A stretch of 64,000 nt of DNA, taken from NCBI GenBank assembly GCA_033439265.1, contig JAVTVX010000031.1, forward strand, positions 11,889,501 to 11,953,500. The letters are read 5' to 3'. The notes beneath the pieces were generated by a model. It was not told where the DNA came from and made no database searches. It worked only from the letters and a program-made list of their open reading frames with translations. Shown here one piece after another: positions 24,455 through 36,160 of the stretch. The number at the start of each line of letters is the position of its first letter. The stretch's first letter is position 1. The translations under genes were made by a program, and so were the position numbers. The stretch is from Dillenia suffruticosa (taxonomy: Eukaryota; Streptophyta; Magnoliopsida; Dilleniales; Dilleniaceae).

Positions 24455-25318
24455 GGAGAAAAATGATAGTTCGCAACAAGTTTCTTCCACACCTGAGCTT
24501 AAACCATTGACATCTCATTTGAAGTTTGTGTTCTTTGAGAGTTTCTCTATGTTTTCAATGATTATTTCTTCATCTTTGACAGGTTTCGAGGAGGAGAGAT
24601 TGTTACAAGTTTTGCAACAACACAAAAAAGCTATAGGTTAGACCATTGTTGAAATCTGTGGTATAGATCCCTTGATTTGCATGCACATGATCCTATTGGA
24701 TGATGGGTTCAAGGCCACGGCTCAACCACAAAAGAGACTCAATGAACATCTTAAGGAGGTGGTAAAGAAAGAGATCATTAAATGGCTCGATACAGGTATT
24801 ATCTTTCTTATCTCTGATTCTTCATGGGTTACTCCATTGCAAGTTATTCCTAAGAAGGGTGGAACTACTGTGGTTGAGAATGATAGGAATGAGTTGATCC
24901 CCACATGTGTTATCACAAGTTGGAGGGTATGTGTTGATTATAGGAGATTGAATAATACCAATAGAAAAGATCATTTCTCCCTTCCCTTTCTTGATCAATT
25001 TGTTAAAAAATTGACTAGCCATGCATTTTATTGCTTTTTGGATGGTTTTTCTGGTTATTTGCAAATTGTCATTGATCCTACTGACCAAGAAAAAACCATA
25101 TTTACATGTCCATATGGTACATTTGCATTTAGACGCATGCCTTTTGGTCTTTGCAATGCCCCAGCTACGTTTCAAAGATGCATGATGTTTATTTTTGTTG
25201 ATTTCATTGATAATTTTATGGAGATTTTTATGGATGATTTCTCTGTGTTTGGTTCCTCTTTTGATGATTGCTTGAAAATTTTGAAACAAGTTTTAATGAG
25301 GTGTGAGGAAATCAATTT
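24455..25318 (+). pseudogene. Athila-like element reverse transcriptase, part 1
   Basis: Coding resumes in shifted frames (FEEERLLQVLQQHKKAIG, stop) and then a long frame from 24672. Features: SDSSWVTPLQVIPKKGGTT, WRVCVDYRRLNN, FYCFLDGFSGYLQI, YGTFAFRRMPFGLCNAPATF and FMDDFSVFGSSFDDCL. The last holds the FMDD catalytic pair. The frame runs into insertion C at 25319, so the annotated open frame end at 25472 lies in C. RT resumes at 28001. Confidence 0.9.
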
Positions 25319-27995
25319 TGTCACGCTCCGACTCTCCCATCGAGCACGTAAAAACCGCCACGTTATTTCGGTATACGGGCATGACCTCCCCATATACCAG
25401 GATAGTGCAAGGCATTCCAATTTTACAATAAATCTTAAAAAACGTAAAACTCATCAAAATAAGAAATCATAAAATCAATACACATTCAAGGAGCCCATCC
25501 GGCTTATCCCTATACATACAAGCATACATCAGCACGCATTTCGGGAAGGGTTCCTGTACATGCAATGCTTGCAATGTGGCCTTCCCAGCCATTTCCGAGT
25601 TTCACATAACTCACAATCTCAAAATATTTCAACCATCCCAATAAAAGTCCAAATGTCCCAAATGAGAACAATAAGTTTTGTAAAGATAAGTTTTAAACAA
25701 AATTGGACACTTTCCACGCGAACCAAGCTTGGATTACACCAATACTTATCCCAAAAGATATGACAAGTATCAATTAAATCCAAATCTCAAAAGAATAGTA
25801 CAATAGTTTTCCTTCCACAAATGAAACTACATCAAGTCTCAAGAGAATAGAATCTACTACCGATACCTATCGTGGATTACCAATAGATCTCTGAATCAGC
25901 CAATACCAGCCACAATCTATCCTTCCTTTGAAAAGGATTTAAAGGAGGGGTGAGTATTTGGGAATACCGGGTAAGTATTTGGGAATACACAGTGAGTAGA
26001 GTGTAGTGGTATATAACATATAAATGAGAGGTGAGGGTAGTAATGCCAAATACATATATCAACTGTTATTCAATGCAATAAATAAAATCATTTGCATATA
26101 AACAATCGTATCAAATTTCCATGACTCAATTATGCAGTCCAAAGAGTTAAATTTTCATTTGCACGATTTTAGGGTGTACCGAAAGCAATCTCCTACCAAT
26201 AGCCGTTGGCAGGATCCGTCAAGGGGTTTTCCATAATTTTTACAAAATCCCCTCCACCTTGGTGTTGGCCCGAAGCTCCATAGGGTGCTACCACAATATC
26301 CGACAGTCTGAGGAGGCTCTCCAACCCGCCTACCACCAAGCTAAATTAAACAACCTTAGCCACGCCGCCCCAAACAGCCCGATTCATGGCAAGACTTAGA
26401 CTGCAGTCATTTTTCCCAGTACCATGTTACCAAACTCAATTTATCAATCAATACATGCTCAAATATGAGGTAGAGCAATATTTCACAATTCATATGAGTA
26501 TCACAAAGTAACATGGTGCAAATAAGTCAATAATCAACTCAAGAGTCATGGATATTTTAAAATTTCATTTTAGGCATGCCACAATCACAAAACAATTTCA
26601 ATTCCATTTGTAAATTCATTTCACAACTCAATTTATAAATCATAACTGAAAACAGTTTACTCATTCATACGCACATAACCATCCACTCACCTATAGGGAG
26701 GGTATTCACTCCCTATTTCCACAATTCCATTTCAAGAAGTCTTTCTTCAGGCCCCAATCGATTCTCCTAAACCAACAATAACAATTTCGGGTCATTCTCC
26801 TCCAATTCAAGAGTTTACAAATTTTTCATAATTTTTATTTAAACCCTAATTTCGAATATTTTCTTGTTCTTTCCTGAGCCATATTTGAACCACACTTTAA
26901 CAGGTTCAATGGTGGCCTTTCACTTTGCCAACAGCTTATCAAGTCTCTTCATTATGGTGACGATAGTTTCTATCAACTTAAGATTAGAAAAACAAACTAC
27001 ACTTCAGACAATTAAGGGAACATAATCACATATAGCATATACCATGAGCCACAATTTGTAGAAGCCTCATTCATAATTAGCAAAAAGTTGCAAAATCAGC
27101 CTACAATCCCAATCAGATCGCTACAGGCAAATTTTCTATAATGACTATATTGGAAGACCTTACCTTTTTTTCTTCTCAAATCTCTTGCTTATATACGCTA
27201 GAGGACTTTTTAAATACAAGGCAACATAGGTAATCGTAAAGCCAAGACAACTACATGTTTCCAGAAGTTATTGCACACATAAAAATGACAAGGCAAGAAT
27301 CACCAAACCGAAGCTATCACATTTTAACCAGGCATTGTCAAGATAGAAAAAGTCATTCAAAATTTATATATTCTATCTATCCCAAGGTTCAAGAACAGGA
27401 AAAGAAGAGAAAATCCAGAAATAAGGTAGGAAAATGGATTACTATGTCCATTTGGAACAGTCTAGCTGTTGTTCACAGCTTTGTACGCATAATGATGGGT
27501 TTGCTGCAATGGAGGGAAGTGCACAGTCTTCTGGCATCAGCGATGAAGAAGTGAAGCCTAATTGAAACAATTAACATCACTGACAATTCCTAAAATTCCA
27601 ACACTAGTCTACAATATAGCAAAAAATTACACTAAACTCAAGGTTAGGGAGTGAAAAATACCTTGATTTCGTCGCCGGATTGAATTTTTGGGGTTGGGTT
27701 TCAAAAACCCTAATTTTCTCCCTTTGTAGAGCAACCCTAGATCCTTTTGTTTAATCCTTCGTTCCTTGAGTTTAATTAAAGTTTTGGAAGTCCATAAGGT
27801 GAATTTAAGTAGAGTGTGGTTGATTGGTGGGAGATTGAACAAGAAAGGGAGAAAGAGAGAACATAGAAGCACGAAGTGAGAAAGTCGGGAGCAGAAGAGG
27901 AGAAGAGAAAAAGGAAAGAAGAAGAAAAGAAAAGAAAAATGTGAGTGGTGGTGGGACCCACCCCTTTTTTTTGTTTCTCTTTTCTCGGTGTTAAT
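25319..27995 (-). mobile_element. Insertion C: solo LTR (Tekay/Del-like) inside reverse transcriptase
   Basis: The element begins TGTCACGCTCCG at 25319 and ends near CGGTGTTAAT at 27995, flanked by AATTT direct repeats at 25314-25318 and 27996-28000. Removing it joins the RT frame cleanly. Length is 2677 bp. It shares long stretches with insertion D (for example the GTGCACARTCTTCTGGCATC region near 27518 and 42041) and its first 60 bases are related to B. No coding domain or second LTR is present. On the minus strand it has the leader-like end with a pyrimidine-rich tract (27850-27970) and an AAATTAGGGTTTTTGA block near 27700, as in large Tekay-type LTRs. The terminal dinucleotide at 27995 has decayed. 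Confidence 0.82.
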
Positions 27996-28000
27996 AATTT

Positions 28001-28685
28001 GGTGCTGAATTGGGAAAAGTGTAATTTCATGATGAAAGAAGGAATTGTTTTGGGTCATAAGGTGTCTTATAAGGGAATGGAGGTTGATAGGGCAAAAGTT
28101 GAGTTGATTGAGAAACTTTCCCCAACTAAGTCATTAAAAAATGTTAGAGGATTTCTAGGACATGCTGTTTTTATTGAAGATTTATCAAGGATTTTTCCAA
28201 AATCGCTAGACCTCTAACCAATCTTTTGGTAAAAGATGCCCCTTTTGTGTTTGATGATTCTTGTTTGAATGCCTTTCATTGCTTGAAATCGAAATTGACT
28301 GAGTCTTCCATAGCACTGCCACCTAATTGGGATTTGCCTTTTGATATTTATTATAATGCAAGTGATGAAACTGTGGGTGCAATTTTAGGGCAAACGGTAG
28401 ATAAGAAATTTCATGTCCTATATTATGCTAGTAGGACTATGAATGAGGCTCAGAAATTCTGATCTAACTTGTTGTTGTCCAAAATTATTATTCATACTGA
28501 TCATTCTGCACTTAGGAACTTGATTTCAAAGAAAGATGCAAAGTCTAGGTTATTGCGTTGGATTCTTTTGTTACAAGAATTTGATATCAAGATTGTGGAT
28601 AGGAGAGGAGTTGATAATCCTGCAACTGATCATTTATCTCGATTGAAGGGAGAATTCATTGAGACAATGATTAATCATCCTTTAA
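28001..28685 (+). pseudogene. Athila-like element RT end and RNase H
   Basis: The RT thumb continues with LNWEKCNFMMKEGIVLGHKV, MEVDRAKVELIEKL and NVRGFLGHAVF, then a frame break at 28217. The RNase H domain follows at 28226-28702: VKDAPFVFDDSCLNAF, YYNASDETVGAILGQ (the usual catalytic Asp of DAS is Asn), HVLYYASRTMNEAQ, a stop, and IIHTDHSALRNLISKKDAK. The tail reads DRRGVDNPATDHLSRL, typical for this position. Confidence 0.87.
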
Positions 28686-30009
28686 ATGATTCTTCCTTAT
28701 GAGAATTTATTTTCTATCACTCGAATTGATGAACTTTGGTATGCTGACTTTGTCAATTATCTTCATTGCAGAGTTCTACTAGAGAGAATCAAGGGGCACC
28801 AGAGAAAGAAGTTCATTTTAGATTTACGCCTTTATCTTTGGGATAAGCTATACTTGTACAAGGTTTGTGGTGACGATATCATTAGGAGATGTGTTCCCAA
28901 ACAAGAGGTACGTAGTATCCTTAGTTTTTGTCATGATAAGGAGGTTGGTGGTCATCATGGTCCTTCTCGTACAGTAGCTAAGATACTTCAATCTGGATTT
29001 TATTGGCCTACTTTGTTTAGGGATACTCATTCGTATGTCCGTGCATGTAATAAATGTTAGAGAACTAGAAATATTTCCAATCGTCATGAGATGCCCTTAA
29101 ATAATATTTTGATTGTCGATATTTTTTATGTTTGGAGTATAGATTTCAAGGGACCTTTTCCAAAATCTTTTAATCATGAATTCATTCTTGTCGCTGTTGA
29201 TTATGTGAGTAAGTGGGTAGAGGCAGTTGCATGTGTAAAAAATGACTCTAAAATGGTGTGTAAGTTTTTAAAGAAGAATATATTTTCCCATTTTGGTGTT
29301 CCTAGAGCCATAATTAGTGATGGAGGTTCTCATTTTTATAAAGATTTTGAACAACTCTTAGCTAAATATGGTATCACTCATAAAATTGCTGCCCCTTACC
29401 ATCCCCAAACTAGTGGACAAGTTGAGGTTTCAAATCATGAATTGAACAGTATTTTGGAAAAAAACTGTGTCTTTCTCGTAGGGATTGGTCTATTAAGTTA
29501 GATGATGCACTTTGGGCATATAGGACTACATATAAATCTCCGATTGGTATGTCACAATATCATTTGGTTTAAGGAAAAACATGTCATCTTCCTGTTGAGT
29601 TAGAACATAAAGCACATTGGGCAATGAAGTTTCTTAACTTTGATTTATCTCTTGCAGGTACAGAAAGGAAGATGTGGTTGAACGACTTAGAGGAGTGGCG
29701 GAACGAGGCTTATGAGAGTGCAAGAATCTACAAGGAGCGAACAAAGGTATGGCATGACGTTAGGATTAACAAGTGAGAGTTTGAGGTTGGTGATAAGGTT
29801 TTATTATATAACTCTCGTTTGAGACTTTTTCCAAGGAAATTTAAATCGAGATGGAGTGGACCTTCATTGTGACACAAGTTTTCCCATATGGAGCGGTAGA
29901 GCTTTCAAATGAGCAAGGTGAAAAGTTCAAACTCAATGGGCATCGTTTGAAGACATATGAAGATGAGAACAACTTGAAAGAAAGGTCCGCCATTTTCTTA
30001 GTGGATTGA
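28686..30009 (+). pseudogene. Athila-like element integrase
   Basis: The zinc-binding N-terminal domain is seen in EVRSILSFCHDKEVGGHHGP, GFYWPTLFRD and RACNKC. The catalytic core has [12 protein letters not shown] (first Asp), [12 protein letters not shown] (second Asp) and [11 protein letters not shown] (Glu), in the open frame 29091-29501. The C-terminal part (about 29500-30009) is present but frameshifted, with a PFLV-type GRAFKL segment and the final GHRLKTYE-like coding. A stop at 29057 separates the zinc-binding domain from the core. Confidence 0.87.
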
Positions 30010-31480
30010 TAACATAATCAACCCCTTCTCCGACTTAATCAGGGGAGTCTTTCTATTCTCTTCTCTCTGGATTTTAGATTGAATTGCATTGCAGGCAATT
30101 TTTGGATTAAGTGTAAGGGGATGCATTGCATTTTGATTTTTAGGTATTTTATTTATTTCATTCTGATTTTTAAGACATTTTTTTTTTAGAAATCTTGATT
30201 TTCGCTGAATTTCTTTAGCTTTGAAAAAAAATTTTCATGCCAACTAGATTTTCTCGGGTTTTCTAGTCCTTGTATATTACTTGTCTTGAATTGGATTGCA
30301 TGACAAATGATTGATATTAGTAGTTATTTGGTACATGAGTGGCTATTCATCTTTTTATGGTTGATTTGAAGGATAGACATGCAAGATTTAACACCGAATT
30401 TACCTTAGTGAGGATTTGAACTTTAAAGAGTAATTTTTTTTTACTTTTATCATTTTTCTTGCTAAGCGTATATCACACATGATTTAGTCATTCTAGAACT
30501 TGCTTTGTTATGCATTTTGAGATGACATTCATGATTTTCATACACCAAAATGATTAAGGCACTTAGGATTACATAGTTTGGCTTCCGAAAAATACCATCC
30601 CAATTATTTTTTGCCCCTTAATTAACCAATTTGAGCCTAAATTTTTTCTTTCATATGTTACCCATATAATCTACCATATGACCTGTCTTTCTCTAACTCC
30701 AGAATTTGAACCCGAATTCACTTATATACTTATAGTTGATGGTATGGCATTATGTATTTAGGTATTATTTTTTTATTATTTTTTTCGAGTTTTATATATG
30801 CTTTTAGTCAATATCTTGTTGAGTGAGTTATGAAAAAAAAAAGAATGAAAAATTAAAAAAAAAAAAAAAGAAAAAGAAAAAAATTAAAAAAAAAACAGAA
30901 AAAATTTCATTCTTGATATTGTTCACTCTTATAGTGAAGTCATTATTCTTTATTTTGAATAAGTGATATATTACATTACATGTGCGTAGTTAAAGTTAGT
31001 ATTTTCTTTGTCTTGATGTAATAATGTCATGTCTTGATGCTTAGATATATTTAGTGAATCATTTTAACCTTATATCTTACCCATTATCCTATCCCTTACC
31101 TTAGCCCCATTACAACAAAATAAAAAACCTTTTGATTGGTGTGTAGATTTCATATATAAGTAGTGGAGATTTGATATATGAGCAAACTTATGGTAATGTC
31201 TTCTCATTGTATTGATTTGAGTGATACACGTACCCTTACATAAAATGAGTGCTTTGAGTAGTTGGTTAGCATTTTCATTCATTTTATTGAGTGAATCAAT
31301 TGTGATAGTGGTTGAGTCTTGCATTTTTCTTGATTCGATGAGACTATATCAGATGCAATAGTTTCTCTAGTGCTGGATACTACGAAGTATTGATTGTCAT
31401 GATTGTAATTCCGATTTGAACTTGTTATATATATGGTTAGGGATTTGCGATGTTTAATTGGTTTTGGAGAAAATTTATTC
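30010..31480 (+). other. Athila-like element 3' non-coding region
   Basis: There is no recognisable third ORF in this 1.5 kb segment, where some Athila elements carry an env-like gene. It contains an A-rich tract (about 30831-30905) interrupted by G. The minus-strand frames at 31070-31506 have no recognisable similarity. Confidence 0.6.
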
Positions 31481-31519
31481 TTGCTTGAGGACAAGCAAAC
31501 ATTCAAGTGTGAGGGTATT
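31481..31519 (+). other. Athila-like element polypurine tract region
   Basis: The motif TTGCTTGAGGACAAGCAAAC followed by AAGTGTGAGGGTAT directly precedes the 3' LTR. The GCTTGAGGACAAGC palindrome is a known hallmark just upstream of the 3' LTR in Athila/Tat elements. Confidence 0.8.
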
Positions 31520-32854
31520 TAATAGAGATATTTTATACACTTGAATTTATTTTATTTTACTTTATTTCAGACTTTATTTATGACTTTTAGAACTAGTTTT
31601 AAGTTTTATTTCATGATTTTACATTGATTATTTTCGTGGGTTTTATTTTAGGATTACTGGGCTTATTTAAAGATATTGGACTATACAGACAATTATTAGT
31701 ATTTTGAGCATAACTTTTTGCTCTGATATTCGATTGACCTGGTTCTCATTGGGTTGGAAAGACGACTTCAAGGCCTACAAATCTTATGAAGACCTTAGAG
31801 GCTGGGTCAGACCAGAAGATATCTGAAATTTGAGTCAAAATTACTGTAATGCTAGAAATCAAGGCCAATGAGTTCTAAAAGCCCAAGTCCAAGTGAAATA
31901 TTAAGTTGTTTTGAAGACCCATGAATTTTTAGTTATTTAGAACTCCTAGAAATTAGATTATAAGAAGAAAACATCATTTACACTTGAAAAGAAGGAGGAG
32001 AAACGCTAGCAGCCACATCCTTAGTCTTCTTGGATAGGATTCTTCGATCTTCGTTCAGGTTGAAGGGGTTGTAATGTTCTCTTTACCTTTCTTGCGTTTC
32101 TTTATCATGTTTACTTAGATTTCTTGTTCTTAGGATTTGATGAATTCTGTTCTTTGATTAATAGTATAGTTTGATTCGTTTCTTTCCCTTAAATTTTTAT
32201 TAGTATGTTCCTTCTTTGATGAGATTTCATTGTTGAACTTAATACTTCATTCGTAAAGGGCCCCACGATTTGATCATTTGAGATTACATGCATAAGATCA
32301 AGAGAAAATTGCATGAAATTTAACCAATACAATAAAATCCATCTAGGGTTATGAGATCGATGAATGATTAACTCTGTGTATGAAGATTTTAGGGGAAACT
32401 CTAGATTACAAATATTTTATAGATTTTAATGCAGTTCGGCTAAATCAAGATTGCATGACTATTGTGTTTTGTTTAGTTGAATTAGAGTTTTATTGCATGA
32501 CCATTGGGTGAATCTAATTTAGGAAAATCTGCTATCATCAAAAATGAATCTTTACTCAATAAACTTTAAGCAATTTGAAAGAATTCAACCGTGTGAAAAA
32601 ATTTGAAAACAGATGAAATCGATATTCTAGGGTTTTATGAAACTAAGGTTTTTGTCTATTAATATTTCTATTTTTAATATTTTCATAATTTTAATATTTT
32701 TACTATTTTGATTCGTTCTGTCCAACTTAGATAAGGTATTTTATAATTGGTAATATATAATATCCTCGTGGGATAGACACTTGTTCTGCACTATACACAA
32801 CACTTGATTAGGGTATATTTGCCCGAAATCGTGATATACCTAAATCGCGTAACA
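31520..32854 (+). mobile_element. Athila-like element 3' LTR
   Basis: It aligns with the 5' LTR from its first bases (terminal TG changed to TA) to CGCGTAACA at 32854; length is 1335 bp. The copia-2 env-like frame resumes after the right target duplication (32855-32859). Confidence 0.88.
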
Positions 32855-33290
32855 CTGCTTCATAAGATAATCATCCATCATCTAAGACCTAGAGCAGAAA
32901 GACACAACATAATCATTAAGGAAGATTACTGGTTGATAGCGTGTCTCAAGCAAAACAAGAATTCTTTTGTTCACTTATTAATTCCTTTTCATATGATAGC
33001 AATAGAAAATCATCCATATGGTTCTTTAATTACAGATATCATCCTTACTTATGGAATGAATGTTTCTAGAGAGATAGCAATTGAACCCATTCCATTCTCA
33101 TCATTGGAGTCTCCTCTCTATATGAAAATTCTGACCCGAAGCACAAAAATCTCCTCAACTTTCATCTCTTCAAAATGCATTCCAGTCATAAAATTCAGTC
33201 CCTTATCAAGCAGATAATGGAGTGGAACACCATCTTTGTCAAATCCACAATTAATTATCTCATCTACAAGAACGAGTTGAGAAGATGGAA
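32855..33290 (+). pseudogene. copia-2 env-like ORF, part 2
   Basis: The frame continues where part 1 stopped and aligns with copia-1 env-like: IKEDYWLIACLKQNKNSFVH parallels VSREDFWLMACIMKGKNPGL. The open stretch ends at 33217. The formal ATG at 32804 is inside the Athila LTR and is not real. The coiled-coil C-terminal part of the copia-1 protein is not recognisable here. Confidence 0.72.
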
Positions 33291-33624
33291 CAAAAGTTAA
33301 ACAGTCTAATTGGGACTAGACACTTACCTGATGAAACATAAATTATGTGTATTTTGATCAGGATTGAATATTGTTGAAATTTATATGTATGTATTTGCAA
33401 ACCTATGTTAACTTTGATGTGTTTCAAATATTTCAAGTATGGCTCTTTAAGGCTTGTGATCACGTGGATACTTTATGTATCGGCATTTGGTTGTTTTGTA
33501 AACCTATCAGAAATGCTTGTGTGTGCAAACTTGTCTGAAGATCAGAATCAAGAATTATATTCTTAATGATAATTTATGTTATGGTTGATGATGCTCAATT
33601 GTATGCTCATGATCCTATTGCTTG
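33291..33624 (+). other. copia-2 non-coding region after env-like ORF
   Basis: AT-rich sequence with no credible gene. It leads into the tandem repeat array; the last part (33570-33624) already resembles the flank of the repeat unit. Confidence 0.5.
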
Positions 33625-34980
33625 CTACATCTATTTGTTCTTTGATTTCATGGTCTTAATCTTACACTCCTATTGTTTGTTGGATTACATTCATGCTTCA
33701 TGCTTGTGTATGCTTATACTGCTGAATTGTTCATGCCTAGGTTTAGTTCACTCAATGCTTACATTATTGGTATCAAATTTGATAATCACTTTAGGCACAT
33801 ATTCAGTTGGAGTTTTTAACTCCATCATAGGTCAATGACCTTAATCTTGAACCATTTTTTTACCCATTAAATTTAACTTCTGGCACCCTGATGACAAAAA
33901 GGCCAAGAAGATTAGGGTAAGATTTGTGAAAGAAGATTAAGATAAGGGGGAGAAGATTAGAAGATACAAGAAAATTTGTGTTAGAAGCCCAGAAGATTAA
34001 TATCAGAGTTTTAAAGAAAATCAGGGAAACAATGCTTTCAATAAGGGGGAGAAATAAGGGAAATATCACAGACTACATCTATTTATTCTTTGATTTCATG
34101 GTCTTAATCTTACACTCCTATTGTTTCTTGGATTACATTCATGCTTTATGCTTGTTTATGCTTATACTGCTGAATTGTTCATGCCTAGGTTTAGTTTACT
34201 CAATGCTTACATTATTGGTATCAAATTTGATAATCACTTTAGGCAGATATTCAATTGGAGTTTTTAACTCCATCATAGGTCAATGACCTTAATCTTGAAC
34301 CATTTTTTTTCCCATTAAATTTAACTTGTGGCACCCTTTCTGCTGATGACAAAAAGGCCGCGAAGATTAGGGTAAGATTTGTGAAAGAAGATTAATATAA
34401 GGGGGAGAAGATTAGAAGATACAAGACAATTTGTGTTAGAAGCCCAAAAGATTGATATCAGAGTTTTAAAGAAAATCAGGGAAACAATGCTTTCAATGAG
34501 GGGGAGAAATAAGGGAAATATCACAGACTACATCTATTTATTCTTTGATTTCATGGTCTTAATCTTACACTCCTATTGTTTCTTGGATTACATTCATGCT
34601 TTATGCTTGTTTATGCTTATACTGCTGAATTGTTCATGCCTAGGTTTAGTTCACTCAATGCTTACATTATTGGTATCAAATTTGATAATCACTTTAGGCA
34701 CATATTCAGTTGGAGTTTTTAACTCCATCACAGGTCAACGACCTTAATCTTGAACCATTTTTTTGCCCATTAAATTTAACTTGTGGCACCCTTTCTGCTG
34801 ATGACAAAAAGGCCGAGAAGATTAGGGTAAGATTTGTGAAAGAAGATTCATATAAGGGGGAGAAGATTAGAAGATACAAGACAATTTGTGTTAGAAGCCC
34901 AAAAGATTGATATCAGAGTTTTAAAGAAAATCAGGGAAACAATGCTTTCAATGAGGGGGAGAAATAAGGGAATTATCACA
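33625..34980 (+). repeat. Three tandem copies of a 448-455 bp unit carrying polypurine tracts
   Basis: Units start at 33625, 34073 and 34528, each with CTACATCTATTTRTTCTTTG. They are almost identical over their length. Each holds GATGACAAAAAGGCC, then a TAAGGGGGAGAAGATTAG run, then a second purine run ending GGGGGAGAAATAAGGG. These are polypurine-tract-like, so the array offers at least six candidate tracts upstream of the true one at 35079-35093. The overlapping open frames in each unit are repeated non-coding sequence. Confidence 0.88.
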
Positions 34981-36160
34981 TACGCAACCTTACCACTAAG
35001 ACATAGAACATATGAATTTAGATTTTGTATTTCCAAAACTTAAAAGTTCTTATGAAAACTTAAAACTTTTGTCATCATAAAAAAGGGGGAGATTGTTGTA
35101 CATATAATATTTTGATGATGATTGCTTGAGTCAATGAAGAAACAAATGATGGACTCACCCGAAATACATAGGCAATTGATCACTAAGTGTCTAGGATAAC
35201 CCATAAGTGAATAGCTCAAGCTTTGTTGTAAAAAAATTAAATTCTTTCGATCTCTAACTTAGATAGGTCGACCCATGGAATGAACAGGTCAATCCAAGTA
35301 AAGGTTGAATTAGACCATGGCTTCAAAACTTTGTTCACCGTTTGACCTAAGATATACAAGGTTGTATAAGCTTAACTCACCATAGGTTGGCCCATGCAAG
35401 GAGCATGTCAACCTACTAAGCACTTAGACTAAGGTTTAGAAAACTTTAGATCGACCTATTCCCACAAAAAAGTTGACCCAAGCAAGAAATGACTTATTTA
35501 TATAAAGGTTAGCAAATCTTATGTCAACTTGCTAAAAAGGATAGGTCGACCCACTCTTAAAGGTTCCTCAAACATGTCGATCAAAACATTAGAACCATTC
35601 GACCTAATCCTTGTTTAACTTAGTTAAGTCACAACAAGTCGACAAACACACAACACAAGTTCACCTAACTATCACTTAGGGAGAAACACTAGTTGAAAAC
35701 CTCCATACACTATTCGATCTTGTCTAACTGATCATTCGATTGACTTAATCATTGGGTTATATAAAAGTTTGGTCATAGGTTGACTCATAGTTTTATGCAT
35801 ATTGATCTTAAGGAATAACGAGGTCGACTCACAAGAATGATCGGTTGACTTAAACTTTTGCTTATAAGAATATTAACACATAAGTCTACCCTTTAAGTTT
35901 GAATATGTTGACTCTAGCATGTAGATAAGTAGACCCATAGGGGTGACTTGTCAACTTGAACTTTAGGTTAACAAAATTCCTTAACATAGATCGATCCATC
36001 AAATTGAGTAGATCAACCTAAGAACATCAATAGGTCGACACATAGACTTGGACTTCAATTTGGCAAGTAATTATAATATAGGTTGACTCAATTATTGGAG
36101 CACATTACAAAACACTTACAAGTTGACCCATAGACACAACAAGTCGAGTGAGACCTTAGA
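34981..36160 (+). mobile_element. copia-2 3' LTR, left part (LTR proper from 35094)
   Basis: Positions 34981-35093 are the last non-coding bases and polypurine tract; the LTR begins at 35094 with TGTTG. The U3 region (35260-36150) has repeated TCGACC and related GTTGACCC/GTCAACCT motifs, as in the copia-1 LTR. It is interrupted at 36161 by insertion D, whose target duplication TTAGA is at 36156-36160. The LTR continues at 42522. Overall LTR length is about 2.1 kb. Confidence 0.82.
35079..35093 (+). other. copia-2 polypurine tract
   Basis: The run AAAAAAGGGGGAGAT directly precedes the LTR start TGTTGTACATA and is the position-correct plus-strand primer site of copia-2. Confidence 0.75.

Larger units (their letters stand above)
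20385..32854 (+). mobile_element. Athila-like Ty3/gypsy retrotransposon with both LTRs
   Basis: Complete element of 12,470 bp including nested insertion C, about 9.8 kb without it. Order: 5' LTR, tRNA-Asp-type primer binding site, leader, gag, protease, RT, RNase H, integrase, non-coding 3' part, purine-rich tract and 3' LTR. Flanking bases CTGTT (20380-20384) and CTGCT (32855-32859) are a target duplication with one mismatch. The env-like frame of copia-2 resumes immediately after it. Gag and pol are broken by many stops. In a hand-aligned stretch of about 178 bases (from about 20999 against 32163) the LTRs differ at 14 sites, mostly transitions. Confidence 0.9.

Noticed and set aside
24822-25289. 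155-codon minus-strand open frame
   Set aside because: Antisense shadow of the Athila-like reverse transcriptase.
27627-28058. 143-codon minus-strand open frame
   Set aside because: It spans the end of insertion C and the resumed RT gene; translation is pyrimidine-tract-derived and shadows the real plus-strand pol frame.
33566-34747. Three similar open frames predicted to be hydrophobic proteins
   Set aside because: They are the same repeated non-coding unit in copia-2; the repetition explains the similarity, and no homologous protein is recognised.
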